Position numbers and translations under genes: made by a program
Part shown: piece after piece, positions 1-8,878 of the stretch
How positions within the stretch are numbered: position 1 is the stretch's first letter
Layout: each line of letters begins with the position of its first letter
Notes under the pieces: generated by a model
What the model was told of the DNA's origin: nothing
The model's input: the letters and a program-made list of their open reading frames with translations, nothing else
Databases searched by the model: none
From: Eretmocerus hayati
Taxonomy: Eukaryota; Arthropoda; Insecta; Hymenoptera; Aphelinidae
Reading direction: 5' to 3'
Length of the DNA stretch: 64,000 bases
Assembly: GCA_029851415.1 (NCBI GenBank)
Contig: CM056744.1
Coordinates: forward strand, 115,600,838-115,664,837

Positions 1-433
1 AATTTTCTTCCGACATTCATGAAAAAATCAAGATTTGGAGATTTCGGATTAAATGAAAGAATTGATTCTTTCTGCAAGCACCCTATTCCGTACTTTAGAA
101 TTTCGAATGATCGATCTGGTATTCTGGTCAAAATGACTCGAACTTGATTCTATTCATGTAGAGGGGATAATGACATGTAACACGTAATGATGCTGAGAGT
201 TTTTATTCAATCTTCCTGTGTACAATTTTTTTGTCGTAACATCGAATTGAGATAGAGATAGTAGATATTCATTCAACTGTCAAATGCAGGTCCGCAGTAA
301 CGTGCATTACATTATATAAGAAAGATCAATTAAGATCCTCTCTTACAATGCAGTGATGAATAAGATACCCAAGAATACAGCTGTTCCCGATGTAGTGTAT
401 CATTATAGAATTTATGCAGAAATGACATTTGTA
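1..433. other. AT-rich stretch, nothing recognised
   Basis: This is the region downstream (3') of the minus-strand MATH-BTB gene. No coding pattern, repeat or RNA gene was seen. It may contain that gene's 3' UTR. Confidence 0.4.
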
Positions 434-1606
434 TTATTCCATTCCCAGATTATCTCTTACTTTGTGAATATCCAGCATTAGATCTGGATGTGACTTTTGT
501 AGTTCATTGAATTGTGGACTGTCGAGATAGTATGCAGGCTGCGATGCAAGGAAGAGGACGATCCTAGATTTGACAGAAGTAACCTCATTCTTGTTGGCAA
601 AAATTAGATTTTGGATCAAATCGGCTTGATCAAGGCTAAGACTATTGCATATTTCTTCTTCGGATAATTTCTTCAGGTCATGGAGTACATATCTTTTCGC
701 AAGAACAAACAAGTCTTTGGCCATTTTCGACATTTGAGGTGCTTCTCCATATTGCAAGAAGTGTATAATTTCGTTCAAGACTTCGAAGTCAAAGTCCACG
801 TGTAGTACTTTAAAGTCTTTTCCAGACGAGATAGCATCCCAGGGCTGGAAGAGGCAGCTGCTCGTAGTGACATTTTTACCATTTTTCGTTTCTATAACTA
901 AGTCAGCACAATTTTTGTAATCAGAAATAGATTGGTAATAACGTTTAATTAATTGAAGCTCCTCTTGACTAGTCACACCGCAATCATGATCTACAAATTG
1001 TTTAGTGACGCTATATCTCAATGACATATCCATAACCACAACCAACGTATCATTCATCCGACTAGAATGGTTCTTAGCTTCTTTGAATATTTCATCCAAC
1101 TTGTGGTAATCAACTAAACTTTGAGACCTATTTATTTCAAACATGACATGATGACTTGATGTACTGTAGATTTTGTGGAAGGTCTCATCCATCAAAGTCA
1201 ATGTATAGTCGCCTTCGACATATTTTGAATCGCCATTTAAATACTGTAAGTTGACACTCATCGTTTTATTACTATATCGAGGCTCAGAATTATAAGGAGA
1301 CGAGCCTGGAGTTGCGAAACACAGTTCCAACGCCCAATTTTGTCTATTGTCGTATGTGGAATTGAATGTTCCAGATTTGCGGCAAACTTTATGTTCTTGT
1401 TCTATATCAAAGCTCAAATCAGTCAGAATCCATGTATAATTTAACTTGCCAAATTTAGTCCGTGTCACTCCCCACTGTTTCGGTAGAGACACTTCTGTAG
1501 ACACGATTTGCACATAAATCATTGATAGTAAAAAATAGAGGAATATCCGCGTCCATGCATTCCTTAGTTGATTAATTTTGCTCTTCAGTGTCAAATTCAT
1601 TTTCAC
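434..1606 (-). CDS. Secreted-type MATH-BTB (speckle-type POZ-like) protein
   Basis: This is a single open frame of 390 residues. Residues ~1-38 form a cationic start followed by a hydrophobic stretch (FLYFLLSMIYVQIVST), which reads as a signal peptide. Residues ~48-175 resemble a MATH domain, with the usual Trp/Phe-rich strands. Residues ~228-330 resemble a BTB/POZ domain (FEVLNEIIHFLQYGEAP, followed by an LFVLAKRYVLHDLKKL helix). A BACK-like tail with LQKSHPDLMLDI follows. MATH-BTB proteins of the SPOP/TDPOZ family normally act in the cytosol or nucleus as Cullin-3 substrate adaptors, so a signal peptide is odd and suggests export or recruitment to a secreted role. Several N-x-S/T sequons (for example NKT, NRS, NHS, NDT) fit passage through the ER. 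No intron is needed, so it could be a retrocopy-derived gene. Family assignment is by motif reading only. Confidence 0.75.
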   Translation of the reverse strand: MKMNLTLKSKINQLRNAWTRIFLYFLLSMIYVQIVSTEVSLPKQWGVTRTKFGKLNYTWILTDLSFDIEQEHKVCRKSGTFNSTYDNRQNWALELCFATPGSSPYNSEPRYSNKTMSVNLQYLNGDSKYVEGDYTLTLMDETFHKIYSTSSHHVMFEINRSQSLVDYHKLDEIFKEAKNHSSRMNDTLVVVMDMSLRYSVTKQFVDHDCGVTSQEELQLIKRYYQSISDYKNCADLVIETKNGKNVTTSSCLFQPWDAISSGKDFKVLHVDFDFEVLNEIIHFLQYGEAPQMSKMAKDLFVLAKRYVLHDLKKLSEEEICNSLSLDQADLIQNLIFANKNEVTSVKSRIVLFLASQPAYYLDSPQFNELQKSHPDLMLDIHKVRDNLGME

Positions 1607-1748
1607 ACTCTTCGAAAATCGATAAACTGATTGTATGCAGATATTGATTCTTCAAGCTTGGTTATAGATTCGCCTCGATTGTATGATGGAACAGTAGTTT
1701 TCTCTCACCCTCGATTCAATCGCGACTGAGTTTGATAACTCATCTGCT

Positions 1749-1758
1749 CTATATATAG
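1749..1758 (-). promoter_or_regulatory. Candidate TATA box of the MATH-BTB gene
   Basis: CTATATATAG lies about 145 bp upstream of the ATG at 1606 on the minus strand. A start site 25-30 bp downstream would give a 5' UTR of roughly 115 nt. It is positional evidence only. Confidence 0.35.
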
Positions 1759-2543
1759 CTAAATATTTTGGGGTTAATTGCTTTCTCCTCTCGCAAAAGA
1801 TACACTTTGATGAAACTCTCTTATCACGAATTATACTCAATTTTGATAAATTTCGGTCTTGGATGGAAATTTTGAGATAATCATACGCATGAAGAATTCG
1901 AACCACTTGAGACAACTTCATCAATTTGATTTATATCCTTTTTTGAGAGCGGTGAGTATTATATTTTCGATCCCTGATCTATCACTTATACACATACGTG
2001 TAAATTTTGTTACTATGCGTCGTTGGAAAGTATAATTAAGTAACAAGTCCATTAATTTTTCAATGAATTAATTTAGGAGAGATTTTTCAGTAACATTGCG
2101 TTACCTTTTTTGTATTACAGTTTACCATAAGGCGAGCAGTGTATCGTCGTTAATTTTGAATTTGGCACAGAATACTCAATAGGATGATTTATTCATCTCT
2201 ATATAATCTCTCTTATTTAGGGTATCTTGTATCACACGTGGATGAGACGTGACTTTTTGGGTGATTGAAATGATGAGTTTCTGAAATATCCACTGGATGT
2301 GAGGTGATCTGATCATGATTTTATTCCTTATTGAATCAAGTTCTGCTTTGCATCAAAAATTGAATATTTTCATCTTGTGAACTACATCTAAAACATAACA
2401 TTTATCACTTCTTGTGACAGGCTGCTCAGATCTATTAATTGTCTCAGCCAGGATATCCGTGATTATGAACAGTTTGACCCACGGAAAAATAGATCGGCAA
2501 TAGTGTTGAAATGCTCTGGAGAACAAATCTGAGAAATTTCAGA
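1759..2543. other. Intergenic, nothing recognised
   Basis: AT-rich sequence upstream of the MATH-BTB promoter. No gene, repeat or RNA was recognised. Confidence 0.4.
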
Positions 2544-2675
2544 ATAGTATATTATGATACAAGGGCGCAAATGATGGTTTTCGCACTTCGAGTGACTTTT
2601 TCAGGCCCGAGCCGCAGGCGAGGGTCTAAATAGTCACGAGAAAGCGAAAACCATTGCGCCCGAGTGTCATACTAT
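2544..2675. repeat. Imperfect hairpin repeat with TAGTAT ends (MITE-like)
   Basis: The two halves are complementary. ATAGTATATTATGATAC with GGGCGCAA and GGTTTTCGC on the left pairs with GCGAAAACC, TGCGCCC and GTCATACTAT on the right. The loop region is GC-rich (GGCCCGAGCC / GGCGAGGGTC). It looks like a small foldback MITE. A similar TAGTATATTA-ended hairpin lies at 24508-24641. Confidence 0.6.
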
Positions 2676-3913
2676 GTCTTTTGATCTTCTGTGAGCGAAT
2701 AAAAAGCGAAAAATAGTGTGCAGATGACTCATTTGCGTACAGATGATCAAAAAATAGTTTGAGCCTTTGAAGTTCTAGATCTTACAAGTATTATTCCGAT
2801 ATCTATTATGTATTGCGTGCTCAAGACAAGAAAAATTCTCCTACGTTCCAAAATAGGACCCGCGCTGAGAGGGTTAATATCCAGTTATATAGGTACTGCG
2901 CACAATTCCTCGTCAAATTTTATCATTTGTGGCCCTTATAATTCAGAGAAATGGCAACCTAGGTCAGCACATCAAAATCCAATGTATCTGATTGGTCGTT
3001 CTTGAAAAACCTCACTGACACGTTACTTTCAGCCTCCAACTTCCATCCAATCAATGGATGAATATTATTGTATGCACTAGATTGTCGTCTTCATTCTTTG
3101 TTTCGAGAAGACGCAGTTTACTTCTATTGAGATAGTAATTACAACAAAAACTCTCTAATTCGAATGACAGACGACCCAACAAAAACCCAAAATGAGCGTT
3201 TTTTTATGGACAGCTCCGGGCCAGCATGTTACAAGTCTATCTCCGATTTTCAAAAATTTTCTTTGAAACCCGTTCTCATGGATCGTCACCGTCCGGAAAA
3301 ATTTCGAAGATGTCGTTCGTAATGAGAGTCCATTTGCACAGTGCAGAACCAATTCTGATATGACGTAATTACCCATAAAAAGAGTCTCTAAAATAACACT
3401 TTTTTGGAAATCTGAAATGGATGTAAACCGTCCTCGTCCAAAACCATCCATATGATACTTGATATGAAATGTCCTCCACACACTCACCTCCTTGGTCACT
3501 TCTATCCACAACAGGGGTAACAAGAGTAGGGTTCACCCTCCTTTCAAGCCCCCATGGGCGAAGCGCGCCGCTGCGAAAGAGGAGTTTCTCCGACTCCTGT
3601 CTACAGGTCAGTGGACCAATAGCATAAAGTTGATAAAAACATGACGAGTTCATCCGCCAAGTGTCTAGTTTCTGCGCGGTACTTTTGTATCTTGATTCAG
3701 CGACTTTTTTCATCATCTCTAGGAATTTTCAATGCAAAAGTTTTAGGAAAATTTCAAATGCCTCCAGGATTCCCAAATCCGTGAAAAATCGTCACACAAT
3801 AGTCTCCCGCTGCATTTATGTTCATGAACAGTATTTCGCAGGAGCTAGACCCTCTGCGGATAAACTCAACGTGTTTTCATCAACTCTGTGTCCACCAACC
3901 TGCATATAATAGC
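2676..3913. other. Intergenic, nothing recognised
   Basis: Overlapping open frames occur on both strands around 3155-3716, but none shows a domain, splice signal or codon pattern I can support. Confidence 0.35.
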
Positions 3914-4298
3914 CAAATGGTTCACAGATTTTTCATTTTAGAACTCATAACATAGTAATATAGTAATACCTTGATGGATAATTCTTTTAAAAAAAGTTAC
4001 ATTGTATAAAACGTCTTTAATTTCGTAGACTAATGTTTGCAGTCTACTTGTCATACATCACACACATATTACATCTATCGCGCAACATACAGGTGAGTGC
4101 CCATGGATAGAAAGAGACAGAAAATAGAAAAGCGAGATAAAAGGATATATGGAGGGGAAGAGTGGGAACAGTGGAAAGAAGGGAGGGAGGGAACGGGAGA
4201 GATGAGAGAGAGAGAAAGTTGGTGGCAAAGAGTGGGAAGGTAATGATATTGAGACAGCTGATTGCTATGTGAGACATAGCAATCAGCTGTACAAATGA

Positions 4299-5084
4299 TT
4301 ATCCCAAGATATCATGATAGATTCTATTGAGGTGACGGACATCACTTTTTAAATTGATATTATTTTGATCTTGGTTTATGAATTTCATCTCTGATAACGT
4401 TCTTTCTGTAAAATTGAGATCTTGATCTAATATTTTCGTGTTCGACCAATCAAATTTATGATTTAGATTCTTCATATGTAATGATACTACTGAATTTGGA
4501 TTCTTCATTTTTTGATGTTCATCTATTCTGACTAACAACGCTCTTTTAGTTTTACCCACGTAGTTTGCAGGGCAATCTCGACACTGAAATTTATATACAA
4601 CACCTGTCTTTTCGAATTTGCTCAAACTATCTTTTCCCAATCGAATTATTTCTTGGAAGTTCTTATTTATTTTCGGTAGTGTTCGTATATTATATTTGCT
4701 CAGAACATAAGAACATTTGTGGAAAAAACCTTCGTGGAATGGGATGCTCACTAAACCTAAGTTGGAATTAAAGGAACTATGAGTGTTTTGTGAATGTGAG
4801 TCTTGTTTGATTTTTTGGAGTCTACTTCTTGTGCATTTATCTATGAGGTCTACGGGATAATCGTTCTGTATGAGAGTTTTTTCCACAAATTTCAGATTTT
4901 TCTTATGGAATTTTGGATGTGATAAGGAGATGGCACGGTCAACTAAGTTGAATATGATGTTCTTTTTTTGATGAATGGTATAGTTAGAAGAATGGTTGAG
5001 AATTCTGCCCGATGATGTCGGTTTATGGTGCCAATCTGTGACGATTTTTTCGTTATCCCTGATCAGCACTAGGTCTAGGAAACA
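4299..5084 (-). pseudogene. Penelope-like RT C-terminus plus GIY-YIG endonuclease, 5'-truncated
   Basis: Read from 5084, the frame opens with the FLDLVLIRDNEKIVTDWH block that marks the thumb-side end of Penelope-like reverse transcriptases. It continues through the NLVDRAISLSHPKFHKKNL region. A GIY-YIG endonuclease follows: GVVYKFQCRDC (with the CxxC characteristic of the group), then YVGKTKRALLVRIDEH, then RTLSEMKFI carrying the putative catalytic Glu. The upstream finger and palm domains, including the catalytic Asp residues, are missing because the element joins the inverted pseudo-LTR at about 5085. There is no native start codon. The remaining ~260 residues have no internal stop, so the insertion is fairly young. 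Confidence 0.85.
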
Positions 5085-5450
5085 CCAACTCTCTCTCTAT
5101 CTCTCTCATCTCTCCCGTTCCCTCCCTCCCTCCTTTCAACTGTTCCCACTCTTCCGCTTCATATATTCTTCTATCTCGCTTTCCTATTTTCTGTCTCTTT
5201 CTATCCATAGGCACTCACCTGTATGTTGCGCGAATGACTCTCGATAGATCTAATATGTGTGTGATGTATGACAAGTAGACTACAAACATTAGTCTACGAA
5301 ATTAAAGACGTTTTATACAATGTAACTTTTTTTAAAAGGATTATCCATCAAGGTATTACTATATTACTATGTTATGAGTTCTAAAATGAAAAATCTGTGA
5401 TCCATTTGATTGTTAAAATTCAGTGTGTTATTGTGTGGATTTTAATTCCA

Positions 5451-5489
5451 GCCTGATGAGGTCAACAAAAATAGTTGACGAAACGTAGC
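5451..5489 (+). ncRNA. Hammerhead-type ribozyme (copy 1, Penelope-associated)
   Basis: The conserved core CTGATGA (5453-5459) and GAAAC (5480-5484) flank a 6-bp stem II, GTCAAC/GTTGAC. GTA at 5485-5487 supplies the NUH cleavage triplet, with GC following to pair with the GC before CTGATGA. Stem III is only the self-complementary ACGT, as expected for dimer-active minimal type I hammerheads known in Penelope-like elements. One extra G sits between CTGATGA and stem II, as in all six copies in this window. Confidence 0.75.
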
Positions 5490-5723
5490 AAATATACTGA
5501 TTTGCAATATATCGTTGCTGAAACATCATTGCACGATTCCCCATTGTCCTCCGAGATCGAGTCAAGCCAACAAGATATATTTATTAAAAAGGGGGACGAT
5601 TCAAGAAACTGTGATAATAATAATTATTTTATGTTTGAATATCCTGCACTTCCCCGCCATGAGCATGCGCGTACTAGTTAGTAGTGTGACTAACCTTACT
5701 TGACTAAATAACAGTCCGTCCTT

Positions 5724-6714
5724 CCTGCAATAGCCTGGAGCATGCATATGCAGCGATCATATAGCAATAGTAATGTTTGATAGTCAGAGTTATTTCAAAT
5801 AATGTTGGAAGAAATGAAATATCTATAGGTGGTATCTGACACCACTTGAATTTGAATGATAAAATCATCTGATTTTATCATTCAAAGGTATGTCACAGAT
5901 TGATGTTTTATCTGTAGAGCCTGTGATGTATAAGCAGGCTCATATACATGTAACATGCGGTCCGCAATATGGATTGTTGTGTAACTTTTGATTTGTATTG
6001 CGGGCGCCTTTTAAATTATCATTTATTCCAATAAATGTATTCTATGCACTTGAGGATTCAATCCTTTACAAGAAACCCCAAATGCCAAATTGTCAGAACA
6101 AGTCAGAATTATTATCACTACATAGCGAAATGACAAATGCGGAGGGGTAACGGTTTGCCATATTTGCGTTGCCAACGGCGTCTGCCGTAATAAATACGGC
6201 AAACTGCAGCAATAGCGGCAAATTTGACAGATTACCATGTCAGAGCGCCTCCGATGCCGGCAAATTTTACCGCAAAATTTAGAATACGGCCCCGGTGCGG
6301 AAACGTGACTTTTCCGTACGTATTTTCGATTTTCATTCCCACAGAGAGGCGGATGGAAGAAATAGTATTCGACACTCCGACGGGGTGATTTCCGCATTCT
6401 CGTGTTAATTCCGATCCTCGCCTTCTGCTATGGCCGAAAAATATCATTCGTTGTGCGGAAACCAACATTCCCGCTTTCGTATCGAAATGTACCATCATAC
6501 ACTCGACGCACATTATTCCTTGATTGCATCTCTTTTCTTACGTGAGAGTTATATGTAGCTGTAGCACACTTTTTTAGCTCCCATCAGAGTGTTGACGACT
6601 TATTGGGCAGAATCTCCAATGGTACGATTGAAAAAATTGAGCTATAGATCTCATCTTCTTATTCTAGTAGTGAGATACTTGTTTCTTCTCCAACGCAAAT
6701 TGGATACGAGTCAT
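5724..6714. other. Intergenic, nothing recognised
   Basis: Short open frames around 6023-6513 lie on the minus strand but show no recognisable domain. No RNA gene or repeat was seen. Confidence 0.35.
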
Positions 6715-6768
6715 GAGTACTCAAACACCTTTCATATATATATATATATGAAAGGTGTTTGAGTACTC
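6715..6768. repeat. 54-bp perfect palindrome abutting the LINE
   Basis: GAGTACTCAAACACCTTTCA pairs perfectly with its reverse complement across a central (TA)n. It sits immediately upstream of the LINE 5' end and would extrude as a cruciform or hairpin. Confidence 0.85.
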
Positions 6769-7063
6769 TCTCTGGCGCGGTAAGTGCTTCCACACGCATA
6801 CAACATCGCTCTGTGTTAGAATATCGTTTTAACCATCAAAACGTCGTCTCGAGTGGCACTTTTTTGCAGATTGGGCTTCCTCCTGCAGGCTCATACCATT
6901 GGAGCATTACTGCATGGCTCCTGATCGAGCCTGGGAGGAATAATTCCAATTCTGCAACTCCAACAATAACATCGAGTTGGCTGTGCTTGGCGCCGAAAGT
7001 GAGCTCTCGGCGCATGCTCGGAGGTCGTCTGCTTCGCTAGCCTGTCTCGCTGTCTGCTGTACG

Positions 7064-8875
7064 ATGAACGACAACACCTGCTGTGCCTGCAACGGCACCT
7101 TACGCACGGGCAGCAGAGAATGCAGCATATGCAAAAGATCTGCACACGTCAAGTGCTCGAAGCTATCCCGAGGAGCAGTGACATGCACTAGCTGTCTGCA
7201 GGTGAGCGAAATTCCAACCGCAAAACTAACATCAAAAGCAATGAAGCAGACGACTTCTGCCACTCGTCTCAGCACGCAGACGACCAGAGAGAGAGAGAAG
7301 GAGAATACGAACTCGCAGAGATGTGTGAGTAATCAGCCCAACTCACACACGCGGCTCAGCATGCGTGCTGCATCTGGATTGTTTCCCCCCGCTCCGCAAT
7401 ATACCAGCGTGCGGCGTAGCGCGAAGCTCCCCACCACCAGGATCTCTCAATCCACCGGGAGTCCACAGCTCGCGCTAGCGGGGGGTATTCCGCAAACCGC
7501 TGTTTCAACTCCATTACGTGGCGCCACCATCCACGACTCCAGCGAAGTAGAGCCCGCGAATATTCAAAAGCAGCATACTCACGAGCGGCTCACTAGTGCT
7601 TCCCAGTTGCTGCATCCTACACCACCTGAGGACGGCCCTGCTGAGATGGAGAAGAGCAACAGCTCCAACAACTTGGAACATCCTTCAGCATCACCCACAT
7701 CGACGCCGTTACCTTCTCCAGAGCCAAAATGGGTACTTATAGCGCAGAGTACTCTGGACCTATTTTACGACCAAAATACCTTGCTCCAAAATCAGCTTGA
7801 CGAAATAAAATCCCTCGTGAGTCGACGCAACGTTGCCATTCCCCCTCCATCTCTCACGCCAGCGGTGAAAGAGGTGGATGATTGTCTGTTAGCACGTGTG
7901 TCTTCTCTCGAAAGACTTATAGAGAAACAGAACTCCCAGCTGGAGGAGCTCTGTTTAGATCGCCAGCTTCTTTTGGAGCAGAATTCCAATATGAAGGGCC
8001 AGATTTCCACTCTTACTGAGCTGCTTGAAGGCTTCCAGAGTACTCTGCGAAATCATAAATTAAGAAATGATGAGAATTGTAATGCCGAATCGACACATCA
8101 ATCCTCGATTCTTATTAATTCACCTAGGATGAACGAGTTCCCCCACTCACATGCTGAGAAGCAAGGACGGGGACACGGCAGTGATGGTCTTGAGCGCTGC
8201 AAATTGATTATTAATGGTGTTTTGAAAGAAAATTCTATGGCCTCACCGGCACAAATATCTAATATTTCCTACGCAGTGCTCAAGTCCATTCTTCCCTCAC
8301 TGGAGAGGGCAGACATTGTTGATGTTCATGTCCTGCATCCAAGGCATGCGTCTGAGGAGAGGCCTTCAGCAAGTAATCGTGATTCGGATCCATCTTCACG
8401 AGCCTCAGCTGCCGTCTCACGCACTCTACCATCATGCGTAGTCCAACTCTCCAGTAGCATATTAGTCGGGAAAGTGATTCGAGCTAAACGTTCAATTGCC
8501 AATAATTATTTCACGGCTAATAACATCCAGCCTGATCTACTTGACTCAGATGCGGAAGCTCATGTGCCAAACCGTAAAATCTTTATAAATGAAATGCTCC
8601 CCCGTGAGAAGTACAAGGAATACACACGTTTGAGAACGGTTGCACGCGGTTTGGGTTTAAGATACGTCTGGCACAGCGGTGGACGTTTCTGGGTCAGGCG
8701 GAAAAATGGTGAGCGAGCACATACGTTCGAATCCCTCGCTGATCTGCAGGTCATTCAAACGGCTTGTCGAAGTGTTCCAAAACGTACTTGTGCGTCCTCT
8801 AACAACACCCAGAGCTGCACAACTGCTCCGGAGCAGAGCCGAGTTCCGGCAGCAGTATCAGCGGAGACTCCTTGA
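7064..8875 (+). CDS. LINE ORF1: PHD finger, coiled coil, nucleic-acid-binding C-terminus
   Basis: This is the ORF1 protein of the LINE, expected to coat its RNA. The start is the first ATG in frame (7064), giving 603 residues. Directly after it comes a C4HC3 cluster (CCACNG, ECSICKRSAHVKC, CTSC) that reads as a PHD finger. A Ser/Thr/Pro-rich linker follows. A heptad-like segment around residues 235-310 (LERLIEKQNSQLEELCLDRQ) is probably a coiled coil for oligomerisation. The C-terminal part has an RRM-like region (KLIINGVLKEN) and a basic tail (YTRLRTVARGLGLRYVWHSG) resembling the C-terminal domain shared with the baculovirus FP protein and other LINE ORF1 proteins. It ends in TGA and continues in the same frame into ORF2. 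Confidence 0.8.
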   Translation: MNDNTCCACNGTLRTGSRECSICKRSAHVKCSKLSRGAVTCTSCLQVSEIPTAKLTSKAMKQTTSATRLSTQTTREREKENTNSQRCVSNQPNSHTRLSMRAASGLFPPAPQYTSVRRSAKLPTTRISQSTGSPQLALAGGIPQTAVSTPLRGATIHDSSEVEPANIQKQHTHERLTSASQLLHPTPPEDGPAEMEKSNSSNNLEHPSASPTSTPLPSPEPKWVLIAQSTLDLFYDQNTLLQNQLDEIKSLVSRRNVAIPPPSLTPAVKEVDDCLLARVSSLERLIEKQNSQLEELCLDRQLLLEQNSNMKGQISTLTELLEGFQSTLRNHKLRNDENCNAESTHQSSILINSPRMNEFPHSHAEKQGRGHGSDGLERCKLIINGVLKENSMASPAQISNISYAVLKSILPSLERADIVDVHVLHPRHASEERPSASNRDSDPSSRASAAVSRTLPSCVVQLSSSILVGKVIRAKRSIANNYFTANNIQPDLLDSDAEAHVPNRKIFINEMLPREKYKEYTRLRTVARGLGLRYVWHSGGRFWVRRKNGERAHTFESLADLQVIQTACRSVPKRTCASSNNTQSCTTAPEQSRVPAAVSAETP

Positions 8876-8878
8876 CTA
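8873..8878 (+). promoter_or_regulatory. Probable stop-codon readthrough site, TGA CTA
   Basis: The ORF1 stop is TGA followed by CTA, the context best known for efficient translational readthrough in viral and cellular genes. ORF2 lies in the same frame, starting at the next codon. The endonuclease domain begins within about 20 codons, and no in-frame ATG occurs until 9278, inside that domain. Readthrough yielding an ORF1-ORF2 fusion is therefore the simplest reading; it has not been tested. Confidence 0.6.

Larger units (their letters stand above)
3914..5723 (-). mobile_element. Truncated Penelope-like retroelement with inverted pseudo-LTRs
   Basis: The minus strand carries the end of a Penelope-like polyprotein (4299-5084). 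About 310 bp at 3914-4240 recurs inverted at 5095-5405; shared blocks include the TATTACTATATTACTATG segment, the purine-rich GGGAGGGAGGGAACGGGAGAG segment and the GTAGACT block. This is the pseudo-LTR layout typical of these elements, with the right copy in reverse orientation. Only the right copy retains a hammerhead ribozyme (5451-5489). CCTGCA-ATAGCC occurs at both sides (3899-3914 with a 4-bp insert, and 5724-5735) and may be a decayed target duplication. The element is 5'-truncated and inactive. The outer right boundary is uncertain. Confidence 0.75.

Noticed and set aside
6023..6513. Overlapping minus-strand frames
   Set aside because: No domain, splice signal or family resemblance.
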